Shown: positions 24,550 through 32,708 of the stretch, piece by piece
Layout: each line of letters opens with the position of its first letter
Position numbering within the stretch: the first letter of the stretch is position 1
Assembly: GCF_014654675.1 (NCBI RefSeq)
Contig: NZ_BNBC01000062.1
Location: 17,040-50,614 of the forward strand
Origin: Streptomyces spiralis
GTDB lineage: Bacteria > Actinomycetota > Actinomycetes > Streptomycetales > Streptomycetaceae
Direction: 5' to 3'
Length of the DNA: 33,575 nt
The notes under the pieces: generated by a model
Told to the model about the DNA's origin: nothing
Seen by the model: only the letters and a program-made list of their open reading frames with translations
Databases searched by the model: none
Program-made: the position numbers and the translations under genes

Positions 24550-25293
24550 ATGAAGACCACCGGGAACACGATTCTGATCACGGGCGGCACCTCGGGCATC
24601 GGCCTCGGCCTGGCGCTGCGCTTGCACGAGGCCGGCAACAAGGTGATCGTCGCGGGTCGCCGCAAGGAGCTGCTCGACCAGATTGCGGCCGGGCACCCGG
24701 GCATCGACACACTCGTCCTCGACGTCACCGACCCCGCATCGATCGCCGGGGCCCGCGAGACGGTGACGCGGACCCACCCCGAGCTGAACGTCCTGGTCAA
24801 CAACGCGGGCATCCAGCTGCCTGAGCCCCTCCTGGAGGGCGACTCCCTGCGCGTCGCCGAGGACACCGTCACCACCAACCTGCTCGGCCCGATCCGGATG
24901 GTCAACGCCTTCCTGCCCCACCTGACGGCCAAGGAAGACGCGGTCGTCATCAACGTCAGCTCCGGACTGGCCTTCGTGCCGCTGCCGATCACCGCGACCT
25001 ACAACGCCACCAAGGCCGCCATCCACTCCTTCACGGAGAGCCTGCGCGTCCAGCTCGCCGACACCTCCGTCCAGGTGATCGAACTGGTCCCGCCGGCCGT
25101 GCGCACCACCCTGATGGGCCAGCAGGACAACGAGCACGCCATGCCGCTCGAGGACTTCCTCACCGAGGCCCTGAACCTCCTGCACACCCAGCCGGACGCC
25201 AAGGAGATCCTGGTCGACAACGTCAAGTTCCTGCGCCACGCCACGGCCAACGGCACCTACGACGACGTCCTGGCCATGCTCAGCGCCTACTGA
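24550..25293 (+). CDS. Short-chain dehydrogenase/reductase (DltE-like)
   Basis: This 247-residue classical SDR has TGGTSGIG (11-18), NNAG (84-87), SS at 137-138, and Tyr151 and Lys155 in YNATK. The RR after strand 2 (AGRRKE) suggests NADP(H). The overall pattern, including INVSSGLAFVPLPITATYNA and VIELVPPAVRTTLMGQ, matches the DltE-type SDR group, often annotated as oxidoreductases of unknown substrate. AAGGAG lies 8 nt before ATG 24550. A hairpin at 25329 separates it from the next SDR. It is divergent from the MmyB-type regulator. Confidence 0.9.
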   Translation: MKTTGNTILITGGTSGIGLGLALRLHEAGNKVIVAGRRKELLDQIAAGHPGIDTLVLDVTDPASIAGARETVTRTHPELNVLVNNAGIQLPEPLLEGDSLRVAEDTVTTNLLGPIRMVNAFLPHLTAKEDAVVINVSSGLAFVPLPITATYNATKAAIHSFTESLRVQLADTSVQVIELVPPAVRTTLMGQQDNEHAMPLEDFLTEALNLLHTQPDAKEILVDNVKFLRHATANGTYDDVLAMLSAY

Positions 25294-25328
25294 GCACACC
25301 GGTCACTGGCGCCGGGACCGCCGTACGC

Positions 25329-25351
25329 GGCGGGGCCGTTCAGGCCCCGCC
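25329..25351 (+). terminator. Perfect 9-bp hairpin between two SDR genes
   Basis: GGCGGGGCC (25329-25337) and GGCCCCGCC (25343-25351) pair perfectly around GTTCA, 35 bp after the stop of the first SDR. It is a strong terminator or attenuator and suggests that the second SDR is partly or wholly independently transcribed. Confidence 0.7.
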
Positions 25352-25387
25352 CGGCCTGATCACCGGCCCCCGCCCCCGTACCACCCC

Positions 25388-25409
25388 AGCTGTCTTCGAG
25401 CTGTCTTCG
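25388..25409 (+). repeat. Tandem duplication AGCTGTCTTCG x2
   Basis: Two exact copies of an 11-bp unit (25388-25398 and 25399-25409) lie just before the ribosome-binding site AAAGGAA of the second SDR. It may be a recent slippage duplication or a doubled binding site. Confidence 0.7.
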
Positions 25410-25425
25410 AAAGGAACACCCCGCC

Positions 25426-26313
25426 ATGTCCGTAGTCCTGGTCACAGGCGCCTCCACCGGGATCGGCAACCTCACCGTCAAGGAGCTCGCCGCCGCGGGA
25501 CACACGGTCTACGCGAGCATGCGCGACCCCGAAGGCCGCAACCGGGCCCGCGCCGGGGAACTTCTCGCCCTCGCCGAACGCGACCACACCGATCTGCGCG
25601 TCGTCGAACTCGACGTACGGTCGCAGGAGTCCGCCGACGCGGCGGTACAGACCGTCCTGGCCGAGGCCGGTCAGCTCGATGTCGTCGTCCACAACGCGGG
25701 GCACCTGGCCCTCGGTTACACCGAAGCGTTCACCGCGGAAGAGGTCGCGGACATGTTCGACGTCAACGCGATCAGTGTCCAGCGGGTCAACCGTGCCGCG
25801 CTGCCCCACCTGCGCGCCCGGCGATCGGGCACCCTCCTCTACGTGGGAAGCACCACCACGGTCAGCGTCCCGCCCTTCCTCGGACCCTACGTGGCCTCGA
25901 AGTTCGCCTTCGACGCACTGGCCCAGGTCACCTCCTACGAGGTCTCCCAGTTCGGCATCGAGACCGTGATCGTGATGCCCGGCGCGTTCACCGTGGGCAC
26001 CAGCCACTTCGCCAACGCCAGCGGCGCCCGTGACGAGGCGGTCAGCGCCGCCTACGCGGAGCTGGATCCCCTGGTCGACGGCTACGGCGAGGCCACCGAG
26101 GGCCTGTTCGAGCCCGGCGTCGACGCCCACCCGGTGTCCGTCGCCCGGGAGATCACCCGCATTCTCGCCCTGCCCGTCGGCGAGAAGCCGTTCCGCAGCG
26201 TCATCGACTTCACCCGCTCCAACGTCGACGAGGTCAACACTGTCAACCGCGCGTCCTCGGCCGACTTCCTCACCCGCATGGGCATGGGGAGCCTCCTTGA
26301 AGTCAAGCGCTGA
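25426..26313 (+). CDS. Short-chain dehydrogenase/reductase
   Basis: This 295-residue SDR has TGASTGIG (7-14), HNAG (89-92), Ser142, and Tyr155 and Lys159 in YVASK. SMRDPEGRNR after strand 2 and the long C-terminal extension (about 60 residues beyond the usual core, including AREITRILALPVGEKPFRSV) match the SDR group that resembles retinol/17-beta-hydroxysteroid dehydrogenases and often reduces ketones. ATG 25426 is preceded by AAAGGAA. It lies 132 bp behind the first SDR, with a hairpin between. It is followed by a strong terminator at 26326. Confidence 0.9.
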   Translation: MSVVLVTGASTGIGNLTVKELAAAGHTVYASMRDPEGRNRARAGELLALAERDHTDLRVVELDVRSQESADAAVQTVLAEAGQLDVVVHNAGHLALGYTEAFTAEEVADMFDVNAISVQRVNRAALPHLRARRSGTLLYVGSTTTVSVPPFLGPYVASKFAFDALAQVTSYEVSQFGIETVIVMPGAFTVGTSHFANASGARDEAVSAAYAELDPLVDGYGEATEGLFEPGVDAHPVSVAREITRILALPVGEKPFRSVIDFTRSNVDEVNTVNRASSADFLTRMGMGSLLEVKR

Positions 26314-26325
26314 GCACCGGGCGTT

Positions 26326-26358
26326 GATGAGACTCTTTGGAAATCAAAGAGCTTCATC
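26326..26358. terminator. Hairpin terminator after the SDR gene
   Basis: GATGAGACTCTTTG (26326-26339) and CAAAGAGCTTCATC (26345-26358) pair at 12 of 14 positions around GAAAT, starting 13 bp after the SDR stop. It overlaps the end of the truncated SMC-like frame on the opposite strand, which suggests that the ATPase gene was cut at this point. Confidence 0.7.
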
Positions 26359-27225
26359 AGCGCGTGCTCGCCGTCGGCGACCGCACGCCGGCACCTCTCA
26401 CGCACCTGCTCCGCCTCCTGCACACGGCGGCGCAGCGGGTCGGCGTGCGCGGTGGTGGCCCGCATCCGGCCCTTGAACTCCTCCAGACGCTGCAGCGCCG
26501 CGCGCTCCTCGTCACGCGAGCGTGCCAGCTCCGCATCGAGGCCCGCAGCGCTGCCGGTCAGGAAGGGCACTGATCGTCTCCGTCTGCCGCCGCAGCTCAC
26601 CGAGCGTGCGTGACACCTCGTCCCTGCGGGCGGTCAGGACCCGCATCGGGCCGTCGGTCAGCCCCAGCAACAGCTTGACGACGGTCCGGTAGGACTGGGC
26701 GGTGTTGGCCTTGCCCCTCGCCGACTCGGCGCCGTCCACCACGTCCTGTGTCAGATAGCACGATGCATACAAATGTTCGAATGCCAACCGCGCCCCGGCC
26801 CCCAGAAGCGCCACGGCAGAAGGAGGCACGAACATCTCGGCAAGGCCGAGCAGGTCCAGCAGCACATCGCCCACGACCCGCCGGTCGCTGTCCGGCTGCG
26901 CCTCCACATCGAGAATCTCCTCGACACCGCCTCCACTCGCGTCCAGGAGCTCGACGCTCTTCACATCACCGACCACAGACCGGCGCTGCCCGAGACGCAT
27001 TCCCTCGATCCGCACGAACAGGGTCACCGTCCGCAGGCGTTCCCCCGATAGCTCACGCCACGCGACGGGCAGCCCGAGCGGGTACTTGATGCAATCGACC
27101 AGCGTGGTCTTGCCCGTGTCGATCGGCCCGAAGACGCACACCACCGGGTGCGCGAGATTGATCTCCCGCACCCCGCCCTCCGACGTGAGGATGAGCGGCT
27201 CGCAGAAGAAGTCCCTTGCCACCAC
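26326..27225 (-). pseudogene. N-terminal part of an SMC/RecF-like AAA ATPase, truncated
   Basis: From GTG 27225 or 27222 (preceded by GAAGGGG) the protein reads ARDFFCEPLILTSEGGVREI, then VVCVFGPIDTGKTTLVDCIK with the Walker A GPIDTGKTT, as at the start of RecF/SMC/Rad50-type ATPases. DVLLDLLGLAEMFVPPSAVA and YASCYLTQDVVDG follow. A coiled-coil-like region rich in Arg/Glu comes after a frame change near 26570 (LDAELARSRDEERAALQRLE, EAEQVRERCRRAVADGEHAL). The frame stops at the SDR terminator. The second ATPase half (ABC signature, Walker B) is absent. Such proteins occur in DNA repair and phage defence. No partner gene is present. Confidence 0.65.
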
Positions 27226-27331
27226 GGCCCCTTCAACATCCCTACTGCTCTGTCGGAACCCCAACAGCCAGCTCCGCCGTAGGGAACCGACACCTGGCGC
27301 ACGGCCACCGGATCGGGTGGACGGGCCTAGA

Positions 27332-29122
27332 CCCAAGGCCGGGTAGTTAAGGTTTTCGTCCGGGGCGCAAGGCAGCGACCGTTGGCGGCGGGGCTGCCGC
27401 GTAGCGGCCTGTACGGATCCTCTTGATCAGCCCTTTCTCGTTCCAGCGGGCGAGTTGCCGGTAAGTGGCGACGAGGGTGACGTCGCCGAGGAGCTCGGCG
27501 ATCTCTTGGGCCCGCCACTGCCGCTTGGGCTCTTCCTGCAGCACGGCGAGGACGAGCGCCATGCGGTTGCTGGTCTTGCAAGCACCGACGTACTGGGGGA
27601 CCGTGACCGCCGGCAGTCCGGGGCGAGGGGGCGGGGGCTGTAGGAGCGTGATCGTCACGGCAGTCACCGTCTGACTCGCATCCGGGCGGCCGTCCAACTT
27701 CCGTTCCGCATATTGGGAGATGGGCGATTTCACCTTTCGGGTGCTGACGCGGGGCCGGCGCGCCGGCAGCAGCGCTGCCAAGATCTTGCCTCCCATTGTC
27801 CCGAGGCCCTGCTCGAAGATTCCTTCCGCGCGTACCAGCAGGTCGCGGGCTGTGTGGAGGGCGATGGTGAAGCCGCAGCGGTCGGGATCGGTGCCCGGCC
27901 GGGACTCCGCCGCCTCGACCATGGCCCGGCGCAGTAGCTGGTAGAGGACCAGCAGGGCCCACATCTCCTGCTCGACGCCGACCGGGTCGCACGAGCGCAG
28001 CACGCGCCCGTTGGGGATGGTGTGACGCAGCGCGTAGTAGGCGCTCTCGTGTTCCCAGCGCTCGTGATAGAGGCGCACGAGGCGGTCGGCGGGGAAGCGG
28101 TGGGCGTCCAGCAGCGTGGTCACCAGGCGGTAGGTGCCTGCGAAGCCGCTGCCGTCGGCGCAGGTGACGCTGACCTGGGCCTCGATGATGCGTACCGGGA
28201 CGCCGCCGATGGCCGACAGGTAGGAGGCATCTGCGAGGGTCTTCAGCACCGGTGGGCGGCGGCGCTGGCTGATGCGGCCCACGATGCGGGCGCCGGTGGT
28301 ATGTACGGCGGCGAGGAAGTCGTTGCCGTCGAAGCCCCGGTCGCACAGCACCAGCATGTCGGGGCGAAGGTGCGAAAGCAGCCGGGTGGAGTAGGAGGTC
28401 TCGCCCTCCCGGGTGGGCCCGAAGATCGCGGCGATCACCGCCCGGGTTCCGGTCTCGACCAGCGTCATCAACTCGAGTTGGGGATAGCCGCCGTGCGGGC
28501 ATCGGCCCAGCCAGCCCCGGTTGCGTTCGCTGTCGGCGGTCTTGATGGAGCTGCAGCCGTCAAAGGAGACGGTGCGGTAGAAGCCGAAACGGGCCCCGGG
28601 GGTGTGTGGTTGCGCCAGCGTTCCGGCCACCACATCAAACAGGGTCTTCATCGGGGTGCAGCCCACCCGGCGTCGAAGGTCGCGCAGGCCCTTCGTGCTC
28701 GGCGCCGGGAGGAAGCCGTCGAGTCCAGCCGTCATTTTGCCCCACACCAGCCGGTATCCGACATCCGGGAACAGGCACATCGCCAGGAGGAAGTACACCC
28801 CGACTCGTGAAGGCAGATCCCGGAGCCGCTGCTGGACCGCACGGGTCTCCTCCAGGACGGCGTCCACCAGTTCGAAAGGCAGGAAGGGCGTCAGTCCGCC
28901 CAGGTGCCCGGCGGCGAAACGCCCTGCGGCCAGGGTGATTTCCCTCGAGAGAGTCGCCAGGGTAGGCGGGGAGGCAGAATGGACAGGCAACGCGGCTCCA
29001 TGGGTAGGACGTCTTGGTCGACACCTGCTTCAACGGGGCCGCGTTGATCACGTTCTGCACGCCGCGACGGGCCCCGCCCCGTCTTGCATCCCGGCCGAAA
29101 ACCTTAACTACCCGGCCTTGGG
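27332..29122 (-). mobile_element. Complete IS4-family insertion sequence
   Basis: The element of about 1.79 kb has 27-bp terminal inverted repeats that match perfectly (left 27332-27358, right 29096-29122; inner part GGGTAGTTAAGGTTTTCG). It contains one intact transposase gene whose TAA stop lies inside the left repeat. The flanks (27322-27331 and 29123-29132) show no target duplication. This suggests that neighbouring DNA was deleted or recombined after insertion. It separates the truncated ATPase from a truncated IS3 transposase. Confidence 0.85.
27347..28990 (-). CDS. IS4-family DDE transposase, intact
   Basis: This 547-residue protein begins MPVHSASPPTLATLSREITL with the IS4 N-terminal domain (FLPFELVDAVLEETRAVQQR, VGVYFLLAMCLFPDVGYRLV). 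It carries catalytic residues Asp in RTVSFDGCSSIK, Asp in MLVLCDRGFDGNDFL, and Glu in the YHERWEHESAYYALR (YREK-type) motif. A C-terminal region of basic character follows (VATYRQLARWNEKGLIKRIR). No internal stops or shifts are seen and both terminal repeats are present, so it may be active. The ATG at 28990 is the first in-frame start. Confidence 0.92.
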   Translation of the reverse strand: MPVHSASPPTLATLSREITLAAGRFAAGHLGGLTPFLPFELVDAVLEETRAVQQRLRDLPSRVGVYFLLAMCLFPDVGYRLVWGKMTAGLDGFLPAPSTKGLRDLRRRVGCTPMKTLFDVVAGTLAQPHTPGARFGFYRTVSFDGCSSIKTADSERNRGWLGRCPHGGYPQLELMTLVETGTRAVIAAIFGPTREGETSYSTRLLSHLRPDMLVLCDRGFDGNDFLAAVHTTGARIVGRISQRRRPPVLKTLADASYLSAIGGVPVRIIEAQVSVTCADGSGFAGTYRLVTTLLDAHRFPADRLVRLYHERWEHESAYYALRHTIPNGRVLRSCDPVGVEQEMWALLVLYQLLRRAMVEAAESRPGTDPDRCGFTIALHTARDLLVRAEGIFEQGLGTMGGKILAALLPARRPRVSTRKVKSPISQYAERKLDGRPDASQTVTAVTITLLQPPPPRPGLPAVTVPQYVGACKTSNRMALVLAVLQEEPKRQWRAQEIAELLGDVTLVATYRQLARWNEKGLIKRIRTGRYAAAPPPTVAALRPGRKP

Positions 29123-29157
29123 CCTTCCCCTGCGAAAGTGAACACCTGTTCGTGTCG

Positions 29158-29866
29158 TTATGCGGCAAGCGTGATGGTAGCTGATGCGTGTTCGTAGTCG
29201 ATCGGCGACATCTGCGCCGCTGCCGAATGCCGTCGTGTGGTGTTGTATCGGGTGATCCATCGGAAGACTGCCAGTCGGCAGGCGCGGGCGCCGTCGTAGC
29301 GGCGGGCGCCTTGCAGCGTCTCGCGTTTCAGGGCCGCGTTGAACGACTCGGCGGCGGCGTTGTCCGCGCTGGTGCCCACCGGGCCCATGGACTGGGTGAC
29401 ACCCAACTCGGCGCGCAGTGAGGCGAATTCGCGGCTGGTGTACTGCGCGCCGTGGTCGGTGTGGAAGACCGCGCCGGCCAGGCTGCCGCGGGTGGCTGCG
29501 GCGGCCTTGAGCGCGTCGGCGACCAGTTCGGTGCGCATGTGGTCAGCGATGGACCACCCGGCCAGGCGGCGCGAGGAGCAGTCCACGACGGTCGCCAGAT
29601 ACAGGAACTCGCCGTCGCCGACGGCAAGATATGTGATGTCGCCCACGTACTTGGTGATCGGCGTCGCCGCGGTGAAGTCGCGGCCGAGCAGGTCCGGCAC
29701 TGGGATATGGGACGGCTCACTGACCGTGGTGGCCACCCGCCTGCGCAGCCGCAGGCCCACGATCTGGTTGGCGCGCATGACCCGCTCCATTCGCTTGTGG
29801 TTGACCAGCACACCATCGCTGAGGCGGAGTTCGGCGATGATGCGCGGGCTGCCGTAGGTGCCGGCT
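29158..29866 (-). pseudogene. IS3-family transposase (OrfB), N-terminally truncated
   Basis: The readable part begins GTYGSPRIIAELRLSDG at about 29866 and contains the rve core: VGDITYLAVGDGEFLYLATV (Asp), AGAVFHTDHGAQYTSREFAS (Asp) and DNAAAESFNAALKRETL (Glu). It ends YNTTRRHSAAAQMSPIDYEH and a TAA at 29158. OrfA and the N-terminal HTH region of OrfB are missing. At the truncation point lies the tandem 22-bp repeat, which extends the frame artificially. The 3' end is followed by TGAACACC, which may be its terminal repeat. Confidence 0.82.
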
Positions 29867-29941
29867 GCCTGACAGGGCAGCCAAGGCTGCCTGACAGGGC
29901 AGCCAAGGCTGCCTGACAGGGCAGCCAAGGCTGCCTGACAG
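29865..29941. repeat. Three and a half tandem copies of a 22-bp hairpin unit
   Basis: Units at 29865-29886, 29887-29908 and 29909-29930 are identical. A partial copy follows at 29931-29941. Each unit with its neighbour base contains GCTGCC-TGACAG-GGCAGC, so every repeat can fold as a short hairpin. They sit exactly at the truncated end of the IS3 transposase, 79 bp before the eCIS-core gene. Slippage amplification at a transposon scar, or a regulatory/RNA-structure array, are the possibilities. Confidence 0.9.
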
Positions 29942-30019
29942 AGCCTTCCCGGGACTGGCGCATTCGGTAAGGCTCAAAAGTTGATTGCCCATTCCGCTTG
30001 ATTCTGGGGGCCTGTCACA

Positions 30020-32419
30020 ATGCCCGTACATGAACCCGGCAGAGGACAGCAGCCAGGGAAGAACGCTGACGGCGCCGGTCGGGTGCCAGGTTCTCCCTGG
30101 CCGGCAGCGCTGGCTCTTCAAAGGCTGGCGGGAAACACTGCCGTCCGTCGCCTGCTCCAGGAAAACCATCAAGCACATAGCCCGTTCGGTGCTGTCACAC
30201 CCGACGGCCCGAGGCTGGACGTTCCGGCTCTGCAGCGACTGGCAGGGAACGCCGTTGTCTGCTCCGCTCTCGCGGCGCAGCGGTGTACGCACGATGAGGC
30301 CCCTTCCGCCGGGGAGGTCGGGGCCGAGGTGGTGGTGCAGCGTTCCACGGCGTTCGACGTGTTGCGTGGTTCCGGTAAGCCGCTGCCGGAACCCGTGCGG
30401 CACGAGATGGAGGCGCGCCTCGGGGCCGATTTCATGTCCGTCCGGATACACGACGACGCCATGGCCAGCAGGTCGGCGGCCGAACTGGGAGCGCGTGCCT
30501 ACACCTCCGGCGAGCACGTCGTCATCGGCTCGGGAGGTGGCGACCGGCACACCCTGGCCCATGAACTCACCCATGTGATCCAGCAGCGGCAGGGCCCGGT
30601 GTCGGGCACCGACAACGGTGCGGGGTTGAGCGTCAGCGACCCGACCGACCGGTTCGAGCGCGCCGCGGAGGAGAACGCGAGGCGAAGCCTGGCCGGACCC
30701 GTACCGAGTACGGCACCGGAAGGACATGCGGCCGGCCACGCCCATGTCTCCGCCCAGCGGGCACCCGCTCACCGGGCCACGCCGGAGCCCGCGGTGCAGC
30801 GAGCGCTGCTGGTCGGGCAGACGGACTACACCAAGATCTACAAGGACCAAACGAAGAAGGTTCCGCCGCAACATCACGAGGCTGTTCTCAACAACCTGAC
30901 GAATGACGTCTTCAACGCATTCTACAAGAAGGCGGCGCCCGAGTTCGAGCCGCATGAACGCGGCATGTTCACTCGCGAGCAGGACAGGATTCTCTGGCAG
31001 CTCAAGAAGGCCATTGTGGCACCCATTGGATACCAGGGATATCATCCGGTACTCAAACGCCACATCGGAACCCACCCTGATTTTGGCACCAAGAACCATG
31101 ACATCAAGGTCAACGACTACACGGAACTGGCCTACAATCTCATGGGCTGGGTATACGCAAAGGACAACAGGAGAAAGGAGAAGGTCGCTGCGAAAGAAAT
31201 ACAAAAGGAACGCAACGTCGAGGTTCTTCTGAATGTACTGATCAAGCGGATCAACAGCATGGCTCAGGGCTTCAAGATGGAAATGTCCGAGGCACAGGCC
31301 AGCCGTATGGATCGCGAACTGGAGACCGGTCTGTCCGATCTCCTGTCGCAACCGTCGAAGACGGACGAGCACGGCAACTTTTTCCCGCATGATCCGGACA
31401 AGGCCAACAAGCCGGTCGGTTCATACATCGACTGGTTCTGGTTCAAAGGGAATTTTGGGCCCCACAACAAGCCGCACCTGCGGTCCTCCATCATTCCCAA
31501 GGGAGGATTCCTGGAGCTGATGCGGAACCCGGAGAAATTTAGTTTCCGGGACAAGATGATCGCACTTCATGATCTCAGCGAGTTCTTCGGATACTCCAAA
31601 CACACGCCGGGCACGGCCGGAAAGTTCCTCGTCGACGAACCTGGAGAGGACGAGGTCTTGAGCACCACCGCTGTCGACCGCGATGGCAATCGAAAGGAAG
31701 CCAAGGAAGATCGCGGTCAGATGAAGTTGAAATCTCCACCGCCCAACGTGAGGGCTCACCAACCTTCGACGCGTAACGAGTACTCTCCCACCACGATACT
31801 GGCGCGCGAGAGAAATCTGCCTGTCTGGGCAGGACAGTCGTACACGGCTGCCCGCATGTTCAAGATGGCGCACCAGGCAGGGGCGAGCCAGGAGGAGATC
31901 GCCGCTGTAGCCTGGGGAATCTTCTCGTTCTGGCGGATCAATTTCGACCACACGACCGAATTCGCATACCACACACTCCATGAAGTCATGGACATCGGTC
32001 AGAATTTCGGCGTGCCTTACAATATCAACGAACCGTACGGGTCCAAGGCATTCACGGACATATCCAGGCTGCGGCGCCTCGTGATCAAGCTGCATGACAC
32101 GGCGTACGCCCAGTACAACATGGCGAATACCGACGTCAGCACGATGAAGCAATACCTCGGGCACGCGGACCGGATGGACCTCGATCGGGATCAGGAGGCG
32201 CAATTCCTTCTCATTGCGGAAAGCGTGAAAAGCGAAGCCTTCGGTATCTGGGAGGGAGTCGGCAAGCGCATCGACAAATTCAAGGAATGGGAGAAGGGGA
32301 GACTCGGCGAGAGGCAGCAGACGCAGCTCGTAAAGGATGTCATCGACGGTGTGGAGGTCACCGTGAAGTTGCTGCAGCACCTGACTGAGAAACTCGAAAT
32401 CCACCGTCCGGAAGTGTGA
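30020..32419 (+). CDS. eCIS-core (DUF4157) protein with unknown C-terminal domain; putative toxin/effector
   Basis: This 799-residue protein has two LQRLAGN motifs (33-39, 71-77) typical of streptomycete DUF4157 proteins. Residues 118-192 form the eCIS-core domain (KPLPEPVRHEMEARLGADF, VRIHDDAMAS, then LAHELTHVIQQ with the zinc-protease-like HELTH at 181-185). A linker with DRFERAAEENARR and PAVQR follows. Residues 262-799 are an unrecognised region with markedly lower GC (near 50-55 percent by eye against about 70 nearby). It contains DYTELAYNLMGWVYAKD, FFGYSKHTPGTAGKFL and a His-rich segment HTTEFAYHTLHE (His644, His651, His654, Glu655). The eCIS-core domain is linked to extracellular contractile injection systems and their cargo; the C-terminus is probably the effector. 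No injection genes are near. ATG 30020 has a G-rich upstream sequence. Confidence 0.8.
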   Translation: MPVHEPGRGQQPGKNADGAGRVPGSPWPAALALQRLAGNTAVRRLLQENHQAHSPFGAVTPDGPRLDVPALQRLAGNAVVCSALAAQRCTHDEAPSAGEVGAEVVVQRSTAFDVLRGSGKPLPEPVRHEMEARLGADFMSVRIHDDAMASRSAAELGARAYTSGEHVVIGSGGGDRHTLAHELTHVIQQRQGPVSGTDNGAGLSVSDPTDRFERAAEENARRSLAGPVPSTAPEGHAAGHAHVSAQRAPAHRATPEPAVQRALLVGQTDYTKIYKDQTKKVPPQHHEAVLNNLTNDVFNAFYKKAAPEFEPHERGMFTREQDRILWQLKKAIVAPIGYQGYHPVLKRHIGTHPDFGTKNHDIKVNDYTELAYNLMGWVYAKDNRRKEKVAAKEIQKERNVEVLLNVLIKRINSMAQGFKMEMSEAQASRMDRELETGLSDLLSQPSKTDEHGNFFPHDPDKANKPVGSYIDWFWFKGNFGPHNKPHLRSSIIPKGGFLELMRNPEKFSFRDKMIALHDLSEFFGYSKHTPGTAGKFLVDEPGEDEVLSTTAVDRDGNRKEAKEDRGQMKLKSPPPNVRAHQPSTRNEYSPTTILARERNLPVWAGQSYTAARMFKMAHQAGASQEEIAAVAWGIFSFWRINFDHTTEFAYHTLHEVMDIGQNFGVPYNINEPYGSKAFTDISRLRRLVIKLHDTAYAQYNMANTDVSTMKQYLGHADRMDLDRDQEAQFLLIAESVKSEAFGIWEGVGKRIDKFKEWEKGRLGERQQTQLVKDVIDGVEVTVKLLQHLTEKLEIHRPEV

Positions 32420-32574
32420 CACTGCCGACGCCACGGCTGATCACCGCTTTCCGGTGCTGTCGGGCGTGCGGTGGCCGGCCGTCGGGTGAGTCCCGGAAGA
32501 TCGGCGCGAGCCACCACGCGGCGTCGCCGGGCTCAACCCGCGGCCGGCACCCGGCGAAGTGCCACGCGCCTCCG

Positions 32575-32610
32575 CCTCGGCACCGGCACCGGCCTCGGCA
32601 CCGGCACCGG
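32575..32610. repeat. Two tandem 18-bp GC-rich repeats
   Basis: The unit CCTCGGCACCGGCACCGG occurs twice in direct succession (32575-32592 and 32593-32610). It lies in the 289-bp gap between the eCIS-core gene and the DUF4259 gene, which otherwise holds nothing recognisable. Confidence 0.8.
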
Positions 32611-32708
32611 GCCGACGGACGTCGGCCGTTCTCGGCCTCACACGTTCTCGTAGGCGTGTTGTCGGTGGGTGGTGCGAGGATCCCACGATGCCAGGGAGGG
32701 AGATCACC

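Noticed and set aside
28022..28810. Plus-strand frame of 262 residues inside the IS4 element
   Set aside because: It is antisense to the intact IS4 transposase and has low-complexity composition.
29865..29941. CRISPR-like array
   Set aside because: The 22-bp units are directly adjacent with no spacers, and no cas genes are present. They are simple tandem repeats.
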